Assembly (NCBI GenBank): GCA_024227235.1 | Contig: JAAEKY010000417.1 | Location: forward strand, 1-36,294 | From: Desulfobacteraceae bacterium | GTDB taxonomy: Bacteria > Desulfobacterota > Desulfobacteria > Desulfobacterales > Desulfobacteraceae | Reading direction: 5' to 3' | DNA length: 36,294 bases | Shown: piece after piece, positions 1 through 8,560 of the stretch | How the letters are laid out: every line of letters begins with the position of its first letter | How positions within the stretch are numbered: the first letter of the stretch is position 1 | Notes under the pieces: generated by a model | Seen by the model: only the letters and a program-made list of their open reading frames with translations | What the model was told of the DNA's origin: nothing | Databases searched by the model: none | Program-made: the position numbers and the translations under genes

Positions 1-33
1 CATTTGGGAGCGGTGAACGCTGCTGGGATTATT
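1..33 (+). rRNA. rrf: 3' end of a 5S rRNA gene (partial)
   Basis: The first 30 bases match the last part of the 5S-like sequence at 174-205 almost base for base, including the CGGTGAACGCTGCTG element that resembles the helix V/helix I end of bacterial 5S RNA. The rest of the gene lies before the window. A hairpin terminator follows directly. I infer that this is the 5S of a preceding rRNA operon. Confidence 0.55.
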
Positions 34-38
34 TTTTT

Positions 39-77
39 AAAAGGCCCTGATTGTCATTGAGATAGTCAGGGCTTTTT
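39..77 (+). terminator. rho-independent terminator after first 5S
   Basis: GCCCTGA (44-50) pairs with TCAGGGC (66-72), extended by A/T pairs, and is followed by a run of five T. It ends the transcript of the 5S at the window start. Confidence 0.7.
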
Positions 78-84
78 GCATTTT

Positions 85-205
85 GCAAAGGTCATACCCG
101 TACCCCTCCCGAACACGGAAGGCCTGATTATATGTTTTGGTCTTTAGCGTTCGAGGGTGACTACAATGGGGTCCATTTGGAAGCGGTGAACGCTGCTGAG
201 ATTAT
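85..205 (+). rRNA. second 5S rRNA-like copy, probably degenerate
   Basis: CATACCCGTACCC followed by CCCGAACACGGAAG is the loop B / helix III / loop C core of bacterial 5S rRNA, and the 3' part repeats the 5S end seen at the window start with a period of about 173 bp. Helix III (CCGT/ACGG) and part of helix II (GCAAAG with CTTTAGC) can form. The 5' strand of helix I is not visible: the sequence before position 85 is the tail of the preceding terminator and does not complement the CGCTGCTGAG end. There are also about a dozen extra bases between GGAAG and the AGCG of helix II. It is either a decayed tandem copy or an unusual 5S; the first is more likely. Confidence 0.45.
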
Positions 206-211
206 TCTTTT

Positions 212-253
212 AAAAGGCCCAGATCATTATTGCAATGGTTTGGGCCTTTTTTT
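212..253 (+). terminator. rho-independent terminator after second 5S-like copy
   Basis: AAAAGGCCCA pairs with TGGGCCTTTT around a loop of about 19 bases, followed by a seven-T run. The terminator differs in sequence from the one after the first copy, although the flanking 5S ends are nearly the same. Confidence 0.75.
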
Positions 254-376
254 ATTACGTTGACTTGTAATTATTGTTATGAGCCTTAATTTTTTGATAT
301 GATAATAAAGGTTGTGTTTATAGTTGATACTTTAAATGTTTTTATTTATCTCATAAGCAGGAGGATGTTCGTTTAA

Positions 377-943
377 ATGGAAACTCAATCCAATCCTCAT
401 CATTTAGTTCTTGGAAACCTAAAAGATTTTCTAACAGGTAACATTTTGGTTGACACTTATGATGAAAGATATCGTCAAAAAATTGCAAAAAAGCTTGTAA
501 TAAATGGTCAGTTTAAAAAAATTAATATACAGAATAATTTACCTATTGAGGTGAGAGCAGGTGAACAAAAAGCTGTTATAAAAGTTGATTTCCTAGTAAA
601 GTATCATAAAAAAATAATAATGCTTATCAAATACGCGCCAGGTTCTCTTGTGACTCGCAGACTTTCTACTTTAGCTTTATCTAGAATTATTAAACCCTAC
701 CAGATACCCATTTTTATTATTACAAATGGCAAAGATGCAGAAGTCTTGGATGGATATTCAGGGAAAGTGATGGCAGATGGTCTTGAGAACCTGCCTGGTA
801 AAAACAGTATTGAGAAACAATTCCCCTCTTTTGATTTTAAATCTATCAAGCCATCTGTATTTGATCAGGCATCAAGAATTGCGTATGCGTGTGAAGTGGA
901 TGGGGCCTGTCCATGTGACACAGACATCTGTATTATAAAATAA
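377..943 (+). CDS. small HsdR N-terminal-like protein with C-terminal Cys tail
   Basis: This 188-residue protein resembles the type I restriction enzyme R subunit N-terminal domain (HSDR_N), a PD-(D/E)XK nuclease fold that also occurs as stand-alone small proteins. The visible core is RAGEQKAVIKVDFLV, then the strand IIMLIKYAP, then LALSRIIKPYQIPIFIITNGKDAEVLD. In the family the second strand normally reads like E-x-K-A-P; here these positions seem to be Ile and Tyr, so nuclease activity is doubtful. The C-terminus carries Cys172, Cys178, Cys180 and Cys185, which could bind a metal. AGGAGG lies 12 bases before the ATG. It stands alone between the 5S genes and the convergent uvrA. Family assignment is by motif memory only. 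Confidence 0.6.
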   Translation: METQSNPHHLVLGNLKDFLTGNILVDTYDERYRQKIAKKLVINGQFKKINIQNNLPIEVRAGEQKAVIKVDFLVKYHKKIIMLIKYAPGSLVTRRLSTLALSRIIKPYQIPIFIITNGKDAEVLDGYSGKVMADGLENLPGKNSIEKQFPSFDFKSIKPSVFDQASRIAYACEVDGACPCDTDICIIK

Positions 944-1129
944 TAATGCCTCCTTTCATTCAATTACTACATTAGAATCAAATTTTAATCCTCGCAGTAT
1001 ACATTATACAGCTGTGGATAAAATGTGATTCTACCTTGTACTTAAATAAAATTAGACATTATTTTAAGGCTGAAAATTGATTTAGAATTAATATTCAAAA
1101 AAATTAAATCAGACTTTAATAAATAAATT

Positions 1130-3955
1130 CTATTTTTTATTCAAAACTTTTTTTAAATAATAGCCTGTGTAAGATTTTATATTTTTAGCAATCTCTTCAG
1201 GTGTGCCTGTTGCAACAATCTCTCCTCCTTTATCCCCGCCTTCAGGTCCAAGATCGATAATATGATCTGCGCATTTAATGACATCAAGATTGTGCTCGAT
1301 CACAACAACAGTATTTTTTGAATCTACAAGTTTGTCTAATACAGATAATAATTTGTTTATATCATCGGAATGAAGACCTGTAGTAGGTTCATCTAATATG
1401 TATATAGTTTTTCCGGTACCTTTTTTTGACAATTCCTTGGCCAATTTAATTCGTTGGGCTTCTCCCCCGGATAATGTTGTGGCCGCTTGTCCTAATTTAA
1501 TGTATCCAAGGCCAACTTCTTGAAGTGTAGTCAATTTGTTTCTAATAGATGAAATATTTTCAAAAAAAATAACTGCCTGATTGATTGTCATATCTAAAAC
1601 CTGGGCAATATTTTTATCTTTATATTTGATATCCAGCGTTTCTCTATTATAGCGTTTACCCTTGCAAATATCACACGCCACATAGACGTCAGGTAAGAAA
1701 TGCATTTCAATCTTAATAATACCATCCCCAGTACATGCTTCACACCTGCCACCTTTTACATTGAAACTGAAACGGCCAGGTTTGTATCCTCTTGCTTTTG
1801 ATTCTCGGGTTTTTGAAAATAGTTCCCTGATGTGGTTAAACACTTGAGTATAGGTCCCAGGATTGCTTCTGGGTGTTTTCCCAATTGGAGACTGATCAAT
1901 ATGAACCACTTTGTCTATATGTTCAATCCCAGTGATTTTTTCATATATTCCCGTGGATTTTCTGGAGCGATTGATTCTATTGGCAAGGATTTGATATAAG
2001 GTGGATAAAACAAGGGTCGATTTTCCAGATCCTGAAACACCGGTAACACAGGTAAAACATTCCAAATGGAAAATAGCATCTATAGATTTAAGGTTATTTG
2101 AACTAGCTTCATGAATAGTTATAGATTTTCCAGAACCTTTCCTTCTTTTTTTTGGAATCATGATAGACATTTTACCGGATAAATAAAGACCGGTTAATGA
2201 AGCCTTATTTTTTAAAAGCTCTTCAGGCGTCCCTGAAAAAACAACATTGCCGCCATTAATTCCTGCTGCAGGGCCGATATCAATGACATGATCTGATGAG
2301 CGGATAGTTTCTTCATCATGTTCAACAACCAATACCGTGTTGCCAAGATCTCGAAGATTCATCAAGGTGGTTAAAAGTCTTGTATTATCTTTTTGATGAA
2401 GTCCAATACTGGGTTCATCTAAAACATATAGAACACCGGTTAATTTGGACCCGATTTGAGTGGCAAGTCGGATTCTTTGGCTTTCGCCTCCAGACAAGGT
2501 TGCAGCAGATCGATCAAGTGTCAGGTATTCAAGGCCCACATTTTCTAAAAATCCCAAACGCTGTGTTAATTCTTTAATGATACTGGCCGAAATAATCTGG
2601 TCTTTGTCATTGAGCTTTAAAGATGTAATATGCCTGATTGAATATTGTATAGAAAGACAGGTGACTTCCCAGATCCGTTTTTCTCCAACCCTGACAGAAC
2701 CGGATGCTTTATTGAGGCGAGTACCATTACAAAAAGAACAGGTCCTAAAATTTATAAATTTTTTTAATTCTTCTCTCATGTAACTGGAATCGGTTTCAAG
2801 ATAACGTCTTTTTAAATTTGGAATTACACCTTCAAAGGCTTTCTTATAAACAATTTTTTTATCCATTCTTTCGACATAAAAAGAAATTTCTTCTTTGCCC
2901 GAGCCATAAAGCAACACCTGTTGAAATTTGGGCGATAGCTCTTTAAATGGTGTATAAATATCTTCTTTATAATGGGTTACCAGCGCATCTAAAAATTCCA
3001 TAAACTGAACAGAATCCCTGTTTTGCCAAGGTAGCATGGCACCTTGTCTTAAAGAAACTGTTTGATCAGGAACAATCAGGTCTGGATCAAATTGGGTCAC
3101 CGCCCCTAAACCATCACACTCAGGACAAGCGCCTTGTGGTGAGTTAAAAGAAAAGGACGCGGGTGTGAATTCTGGATAGCTAATTCCACACTTTAGGCAG
3201 GATGCTTTTTCACTGAAAAGTGTTTCTTCATTACAGGTTAGATTCAGTATAGTGACAAGTCCATCTGATAAAGCCAGAGCAAGTTCCAATGAGTCAGACA
3301 GACGTTTTTCAATTCCCAGCTTTAAAATAAGGCGGTCAATAACAACTTCAATAGTATGTTTTTTGTTTTTTTCAAGTTTTGTAATATCATCAATTAAAAA
3401 AGTTTCATTATCAACACGGACCCGTGCAAACCCATCCTTTTTAATTTTAGCGAACAATTTTTCATGAGACCCTTTTTGTCCGCGTATCAATGGTGCCAAA
3501 ATCATAATTTTTGATTTTTCATCTAAATCCATTACCCGGTCTGTGATTTGATCAATGGACATGGAAGAAATGGGGGCACTGCATTTATAACAATAGGATT
3601 TGCCAATCCTGGCATATAATAATCGAAGATAATCATAGATTTCAGTAACAGTTCCAACCGTTGATCTTGGGTTGTGACTGGCTGTTTTTTGCTCAATGGA
3701 AATTGCAGGGCTAAGTCCAATAATCGCATCGACATCAGGCTTGTCCATTTGTCCTAGAAATTGTCTGGCATAAGTTGAAAGGGATTCAACATATCTTCGC
3801 TGACCTTCTGCATATAATGTATCAAAAGCAAGAGTGGACTTGCCAGAGCCTGAAAGTCCTGTAATAACCGTCAGACTGTTCCTGGGTATTTCTACATCGA
3901 TATTTTTAAGGTTATGTTCTCTGGCACCTTGAATAATGATGTTTTTGTTATCCAT
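1130..3955 (-). CDS. uvrA: excinuclease ABC subunit A
   Basis: UvrA is the damage-recognition ATPase of nucleotide excision repair and loads UvrB at lesions. The 941-residue length is usual. The first ABC half has Walker [10 protein letters not shown] at 33-41, a CxxC...CxxC zinc module at about 255-285 and the signature [12 protein letters not shown]. The second half has Walker [10 protein letters not shown] near 636-644, the CEAC...CDIC zinc module near 740-765 and [12 protein letters not shown]. All catalytic elements appear intact. It lies 13 bp downstream of pdxA on the same strand and is probably cotranscribed with it. The pairing has no obvious functional logic. Confidence 0.97.
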   Translation of the reverse strand: MDNKNIIIQGAREHNLKNIDVEIPRNSLTVITGLSGSGKSTLAFDTLYAEGQRRYVESLSTYARQFLGQMDKPDVDAIIGLSPAISIEQKTASHNPRSTVGTVTEIYDYLRLLYARIGKSYCYKCSAPISSMSIDQITDRVMDLDEKSKIMILAPLIRGQKGSHEKLFAKIKKDGFARVRVDNETFLIDDITKLEKNKKHTIEVVIDRLILKLGIEKRLSDSLELALALSDGLVTILNLTCNEETLFSEKASCLKCGISYPEFTPASFSFNSPQGACPECDGLGAVTQFDPDLIVPDQTVSLRQGAMLPWQNRDSVQFMEFLDALVTHYKEDIYTPFKELSPKFQQVLLYGSGKEEISFYVERMDKKIVYKKAFEGVIPNLKRRYLETDSSYMREELKKFINFRTCSFCNGTRLNKASGSVRVGEKRIWEVTCLSIQYSIRHITSLKLNDKDQIISASIIKELTQRLGFLENVGLEYLTLDRSAATLSGGESQRIRLATQIGSKLTGVLYVLDEPSIGLHQKDNTRLLTTLMNLRDLGNTVLVVEHDEETIRSSDHVIDIGPAAGINGGNVVFSGTPEELLKNKASLTGLYLSGKMSIMIPKKRRKGSGKSITIHEASSNNLKSIDAIFHLECFTCVTGVSGSGKSTLVLSTLYQILANRINRSRKSTGIYEKITGIEHIDKVVHIDQSPIGKTPRSNPGTYTQVFNHIRELFSKTRESKARGYKPGRFSFNVKGGRCEACTGDGIIKIEMHFLPDVYVACDICKGKRYNRETLDIKYKDKNIAQVLDMTINQAVIFFENISSIRNKLTTLQEVGLGYIKLGQAATTLSGGEAQRIKLAKELSKKGTGKTIYILDEPTTGLHSDDINKLLSVLDKLVDSKNTVVVIEHNLDVIKCADHIIDLGPEGGDKGGEIVATGTPEEIAKNIKSYTGYYLKKVLNKK

Positions 3956-3968
3956 GTTTTTTTGTTTT

Positions 3969-4982
3969 TTAACCCTTTTTGTTATGCGCCTGGAATGCTG
4001 CCATTTTGATTGCTTGTGTTAAACTTGTATGATCTGCAATGCCTTTCCAAGCGATATCATAAGCAGTGCCGTGATCCACTGATGTCCTAATAATCGGTAG
4101 GCCTAAAGTCGTGTTTACACCGTCTTTAAAATGGATAAGTTTGAATGGAATAAGTCCTTGATCATGATACATACAAATCACTGCGTCAAAATTTCCTTTA
4201 ACCGCTTGAAGAAAAACAGTATCTGGTGGTAAAGGGCCAAAGGTTTTAATTCCCTCCTCTTTTGCAAGCCGGATTGCCGGGGCAATGATATCTTCTTCCT
4301 CGCTTCCAAACATTGAATCCTCTCCTGAATGCGGATTAAATCCTGCAACAGCAATTTTAGGGTTCTTAATGTTAAACCGTTCTTTTAAAGAAGCGTCTGC
4401 CAGTCTTATTTTTTTGATAATTTTATTTATAGTCAGTTGATCCGCTACTTTAGATAATGGGATATGGATGGTGACAAGAATAACTTTAAGCATTTTGCCT
4501 GTCAGCATCATGGCATAATCTTTCGTGTGTGTGTTATTTGCTAACAATTCTGTATGTCCATGAAATTTAGAGCCTGCAAGTTTCATAGCAGTTTTTGTGA
4601 TAGGGCAGGTGACAAGGCCCATAATTTGCTCATTTAAAGCAAGGTCAATCCCTTTAATTATATAGTCTTGCATAGCAGTTCCGGTTTCAATAGACGGGAC
4701 TAAAAGATCATGATAATTCACCTTAATATTTGAGATGTCCATTATATCTAGTGTGCCATATATATATTTACCTTGCATTGGGTCTTTGATGATATGAATA
4801 TGATTTTTATAGTTTAAAAGGTCCAATGCCTGTTTGATAATTAATGAATCTCCAATAATCAACGGGCGGCATTCTGTATATATCGTTTTAATATTTAAAG
4901 CTTTTATCAGTATTTCAGGACCTATTCCAACAGGGTCGCCCATGGTAATACCAATGATCGGAAGGTTATGTAAATTTTTCAT
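3969..4982 (-). CDS. pdxA: 4-hydroxythreonine-4-phosphate dehydrogenase
   Basis: PdxA oxidises 4-phosphohydroxy-L-threonine with NAD in the DXP-dependent pathway to pyridoxal phosphate. The N-terminal GITMGDPVGIGPEI is the family hallmark. The three metal-binding His lie in FHGHTELL, FNPHSGED and MYHDQGLIPFK, all present. The 337-residue length is typical. A clear Shine-Dalgarno is not visible before the ATG, but the start gives the normal N-terminus. It is the first gene of a likely pdxA-uvrA unit, divergent from dnaA. No pdxJ is nearby. Confidence 0.96.
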   Translation of the reverse strand: MKNLHNLPIIGITMGDPVGIGPEILIKALNIKTIYTECRPLIIGDSLIIKQALDLLNYKNHIHIIKDPMQGKYIYGTLDIMDISNIKVNYHDLLVPSIETGTAMQDYIIKGIDLALNEQIMGLVTCPITKTAMKLAGSKFHGHTELLANNTHTKDYAMMLTGKMLKVILVTIHIPLSKVADQLTINKIIKKIRLADASLKERFNIKNPKIAVAGFNPHSGEDSMFGSEEEDIIAPAIRLAKEEGIKTFGPLPPDTVFLQAVKGNFDAVICMYHDQGLIPFKLIHFKDGVNTTLGLPIIRTSVDHGTAYDIAWKGIADHTSLTQAIKMAAFQAHNKKG

Positions 4983-5497
4983 TTAAAATATCTATATCTT
5001 TTAAGTTAAAGAGCACAAAATAAAATGCAATATACTATTGGAAAATGAAAGTGTAAATAAAATTTATGTCATAAAATTGTGAAACCATAGTAAAATTCAG
5101 GGTTGGAAAAAAAAGGTTAAATTTTTATTAAATTCGAAGGAATTAATAGAAAAACGGAATAAATGAGAGTAAATTATATTTTTTAAGATTTGATTATTTG
5201 TGGGGAAACGTTAAAATCCCTTGAAAAAATAAGTAGTTGTCGAAGTGGTTGGAATGTTTGGGAAAAATTTTGTTTCACAGAAAAAACTCAATAAAATCAA
5301 ACGATTAAAAAATGATGCCAAACAAACATCTAATATTTTGCTAACACTTCTTATTAGATTTGACCAATAAAAGATATTACAATAAAAAAAAACATGCTTT
5401 AATTAAATATCAGTATTTTCAGATGGTAGTTGTTGAATTTTCCTGTAAACCCACGCGTAACCACGCATTTAAAGTAAAAGGATCTTTTATAAAAAAT
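4983..5497. other. intergenic region between pdxA and dnaA
   Basis: About 515 bp of AT-rich DNA between divergent genes. It should hold promoters for both, but none stands out. ATCTAAT (5328-5334) and ATTAGAT (5353-5359) form a perfect 7-bp inverted repeat with an 18-base loop. Near matches to DnaA boxes are rare: TGTGGGGAA near 5200 differs at two positions. From 5360 a TTG opens a frame that runs into dnaA without a stop, encoding 46 basic residues that do not look like DnaA. I treat this as untranslated leader. Confidence 0.5.
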
Positions 5498-6892
5498 ATG
5501 GAGTCTTTTTGGGAAAAAGTAAAATATCAAATTAAAAAAACATTACCTGATCATAGCTATCGAATGTGGATAGAACCTGTAGAGCTTCTTGAATATGACA
5601 ATTTTTGTGTTAAATTATCCAGCCCAAATGCCTATTTTATTCAACGATTAAAAAATAATTATCTTCCTATATTTATAAAAGAATTTTCAAAACTCGGTGT
5701 TACTGATATTGATATTGAATTTAAAGTCCATTCAAAAAAAACTCCTGGCTCACTGAATCAAAAAAACAAACAAAAAAACAAATTAGGTGCGTATCCAGCT
5801 ATTTCTTTGCCGCCGAGAAAAACAAAACAAATGACTTTGCCAGGCGTTCATTCTAGATTTAATAATGGAAGACTATTTAAAAAGGGATTTACCTTTGATG
5901 ATTTTGTTGTAGGGGATAATTCAAATTTTGCATATTCAGCGTCTTTGTCTCTTGCCCAGGGAAGAATTAAAGGGTCCAGTATTCTTTATCTTCTGTCAAA
6001 AACCGGCCTTGGGAAAAGTCATTTATCTCAGGCACTTGGACAACATATCATAACAAACAACCTGTCTAAAAGGGTTTATTATGTGACAGCTGAAGATTTT
6101 ACAAATGAAATGATCTTTTCATTGAGAAATAATTCTATTGATCGGTTTAAAGAAAAATATCGAAAAAAATGTGATGTGCTGATTTTAGAAGATGTTCATT
6201 TTTTATCTGGAAAGGATGCCACACAAAAAGAATTGGCTATTACCTTGGATTACCTTCTTGAGTCAGATAAGAAAATTATTTTTTCCGGGTGTGAATTGCC
6301 AGATGAAATCCCTAAACTGAACAACCAACTTAAATCTCGATTAACCCTAGGGCTGGTTACTGAAATTGATGCGCCGGATTATGCTACACGGTTAAGAATA
6401 TTAAAAAAGAAATCGAAAAAATTTGGGTATGATATTCCTAATCAAGTTACAGAATATATTGCCCAGGAACTGTGCGATGATGTCCGGCAGCTTGAAAGCG
6501 GTTTGTATGGTGTTGCTGCAAAAGGGCATCTAATGGGATGTAATATTGATGTTGAATTAGCCAAAAGTGTCTTAGCAAATATTAAAAAATCAAAAAAACG
6601 AATTACCATGGAATCAATTAAAAAATTGATTTGTAATGAGTTCTCAATTTCTGAAAAAGAGATTATTTCAACTTCCAGAAAAAGAAGAATTGTAAAACCA
6701 CGACAGATGGCTATTTTCCTTTCTAAAAAATATACAGATATGTCCATAAAAAAAATTGGTCGTACCTATAATAAATATCATGCAACAGCCATCTATTCCA
6801 TTAATGTAGTAGAAAAAGAATTGAAGCAAAAAGGCGTTCTTTTTGAGCAAATGAGCTATCTTTCTAAAAAAATTGAAACAGGTAAATTATAA
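5498..6892 (+). CDS. dnaA: chromosomal replication initiator DnaA, divergent
   Basis: DnaA binds DnaA boxes and opens oriC with ATP. I chose the ATG at 5498 because MESFWEKVKYQIKK is the usual DnaA N-terminus (domain I); the open frame extends upstream only with non-conserved basic residues. AAAAGGA lies about 15 bases before it. Domain III has Walker A TGLGKSH (about 170), Walker B-like LILEDVHFLSGKDAT, the Arg-finger context LKSRL and sensor II DVRQLESGL. Domain IV has SRKRRIVKPRQMAIFLSKK. The DNA-binding signature, usually GRDHTTVLHA, reads NKYHATAIYS here, so several box-contacting residues differ. It could be the main DnaA of this lineage or a paralogue. It is followed by an FAD oxidase with no gap. 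Confidence 0.85.
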   Translation: MESFWEKVKYQIKKTLPDHSYRMWIEPVELLEYDNFCVKLSSPNAYFIQRLKNNYLPIFIKEFSKLGVTDIDIEFKVHSKKTPGSLNQKNKQKNKLGAYPAISLPPRKTKQMTLPGVHSRFNNGRLFKKGFTFDDFVVGDNSNFAYSASLSLAQGRIKGSSILYLLSKTGLGKSHLSQALGQHIITNNLSKRVYYVTAEDFTNEMIFSLRNNSIDRFKEKYRKKCDVLILEDVHFLSGKDATQKELAITLDYLLESDKKIIFSGCELPDEIPKLNNQLKSRLTLGLVTEIDAPDYATRLRILKKKSKKFGYDIPNQVTEYIAQELCDDVRQLESGLYGVAAKGHLMGCNIDVELAKSVLANIKKSKKRITMESIKKLICNEFSISEKEIISTSRKRRIVKPRQMAIFLSKKYTDMSIKKIGRTYNKYHATAIYSINVVEKELKQKGVLFEQMSYLSKKIETGKL

Positions 6893-8272
6893 ATGGAACT
6901 TACCCGTTCTGTTTTTAAACATCTTCAAAAGATTTGTGGGAAAGCAAATGTAACAAAACACAAAGAAGAACGCTTATGTTACTCATATGACGCCACAGGC
7001 AATTCTTTTTTACCGGATGCTATTGTTTTCCCCGGTTCAGAAAAAGAAGTTTCACAGATTTTATCCCTTGCATCAAAAGAAGAATTGATCATCGTCCCTC
7101 GTGGAGCAGGATCCGGAATGACAGGAGGATCTGTCCCGGTAAAAGGGGGACTTGTTATGGTCTTCAGCCGGATGAACAAAATTATTGAAATTGATGAAAA
7201 CAATTTATTTGTAAAAGTTCAGCCCGGTGTCATTGTTTCAGATATACACAAATGTGTAGAAGAAAAAGGTCTTTTTTATCCACCTGATCCTGCTAGCTCA
7301 TCTGTTTGTACTATAGGCGGGAATATTGGTGAGTGCGCAGGTGGACCCCGGGCAGTAAAATATGGTGTTACCCGTGATTATGTTTTGGGATTAAGTGCTG
7401 TCTTGCCTTCTGGTGAGTTCATTCAAACAGGTGTTACGACTGCCAAAGGGGTTGCAGGATATGATTTAACACGTCTAATTGTTGGATCTGAAGGGACATT
7501 GGCCATTGTCACTGAGATTACTTTAAAGCTATTACCAAAACCGGAAACAATTAAAACCATGGCTATCTTTTTTGACAGTACACAAAAAGCTGCCCAAACA
7601 GTATCCACTATTATGCGCGAGGCTGTCATTCCAAGATGTGTTGAATATCTGGATGAAGCTTGTCTTCATCTTGTTAAAGATTATCTGAGTTTTGATTTAC
7701 CAGATAGCATTAAGGCCTTATTAATTATCGAACTGGATGGCAATAGCGGTCGTGTTGAAAAAGACGCAAAAAATATAAAAGAACTGTGTGTTTCCCAAGG
7801 TGCTTTGGATGTGGTGATCGCAAAAGATCAAACCCAGGCGCAAACATTATGGGATGCCAGAAAGGCGTTGTCTCCTGTCCTGTACAAGATTGCAACCAAC
7901 AAAATTAACGAAGATATTGTTGTCCCTATAGATAAAATTCCCGATATTGTTCAGGTGACGCAAAACATACAAAAAACGTATGGGTTGAAAGTGGTCAGTT
8001 TTGGCCATGCAGGGGATGGAAATATTCATTGTAATATTATGTATAACAAAACAGATGAAAATGAATCTAAACGGGCAATAAAGGCTGTAGATGAACTTTT
8101 TACTGCCACTTTAGCTTTAGGTGGGACCATTACCGGAGAACATGGTGTTGGATTAACGAAGATGAAATATTTGCCCAAAGAAGTAGGTCGCACTGAAATT
8201 AAAATTATGAAAGGGATCAAAAAAGTGTTTGATCCTAAGAATATATTGAATCCCGGTAAAATTTTTAATTAG
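6893..8272 (+). CDS. FAD-linked oxidase, GlcD / D-lactate dehydrogenase type
   Basis: A 459-residue member of the FAD-binding PCMH family with a GlcD C-terminal domain; such enzymes oxidise 2-hydroxyacids such as glycolate or D-lactate. The FAD-binding part shows PRGAGSGMTGGSVPVKGG and GGNIGECAGGPRAVKYG. The C-terminal catalytic part has GHAGDGNIHCN and GEHGVGLTK, the usual His-rich and substrate-side motifs. The ATG follows the dnaA stop directly, so translation is probably coupled. The iron-sulfur partner subunits GlcE/GlcF are not adjacent, so electron acceptor and substrate remain open. Confidence 0.88.
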   Translation: MELTRSVFKHLQKICGKANVTKHKEERLCYSYDATGNSFLPDAIVFPGSEKEVSQILSLASKEELIIVPRGAGSGMTGGSVPVKGGLVMVFSRMNKIIEIDENNLFVKVQPGVIVSDIHKCVEEKGLFYPPDPASSSVCTIGGNIGECAGGPRAVKYGVTRDYVLGLSAVLPSGEFIQTGVTTAKGVAGYDLTRLIVGSEGTLAIVTEITLKLLPKPETIKTMAIFFDSTQKAAQTVSTIMREAVIPRCVEYLDEACLHLVKDYLSFDLPDSIKALLIIELDGNSGRVEKDAKNIKELCVSQGALDVVIAKDQTQAQTLWDARKALSPVLYKIATNKINEDIVVPIDKIPDIVQVTQNIQKTYGLKVVSFGHAGDGNIHCNIMYNKTDENESKRAIKAVDELFTATLALGGTITGEHGVGLTKMKYLPKEVGRTEIKIMKGIKKVFDPKNILNPGKIFN

Positions 8273-8490
8273 TGAAGTTTTATGGCATATTGATTGTGAA
8301 TAAGCAGTTTTTCTAAGATATCAATTTTAGGGTTTTTGTTCTGCAGGACACAACACTTTATTGAAATTGAACAATATGTTGAGCAAAGTCTGTTTTTTTT
8401 ATTAAATTCTCCAAAACAATCCGGTATATCTACGGAGTCCTTCTTACAAATATTTTTAATGATAATCTGATCCAGTTGTTTAATTTCCAT
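8269..8490 (-). CDS. small Cys-rich protein (C-F-G ... L-C-x3-C motif)
   Basis: A 73-residue protein with the pattern DCFGEFN, a short spacer, RLCSTYCS and KCC, followed by a helix-like tail. I recall this Cys pattern in small proteins and protein tails of Desulfobacterota, but no function is known to me; metal binding is a plausible inference. I prefer the ATG at 8490 because GGAATG lies just upstream at good spacing; an ATG two codons earlier is possible. Its stop overlaps the convergent end of the FAD oxidase by 4 bp. It lies just downstream of hflX and may be the last gene of that operon. Confidence 0.55.
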   Translation of the reverse strand: MEIKQLDQIIIKNICKKDSVDIPDCFGEFNKKNRLCSTYCSISIKCCVLQNKNPKIDILEKLLIHNQYAIKLH

Positions 8491-8560
8491 ATTCATTCCA
8501 TGTATAGGTTGCTTTTTTATTTAGTGTAAAAAGTTCTATTGGTCAATACCTAATTTTATT

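Noticed and set aside
4983-5497. Possible oriC beside dnaA
   Set aside because: The region is AT-rich, but I found no cluster of DnaA boxes; only weak near-matches.
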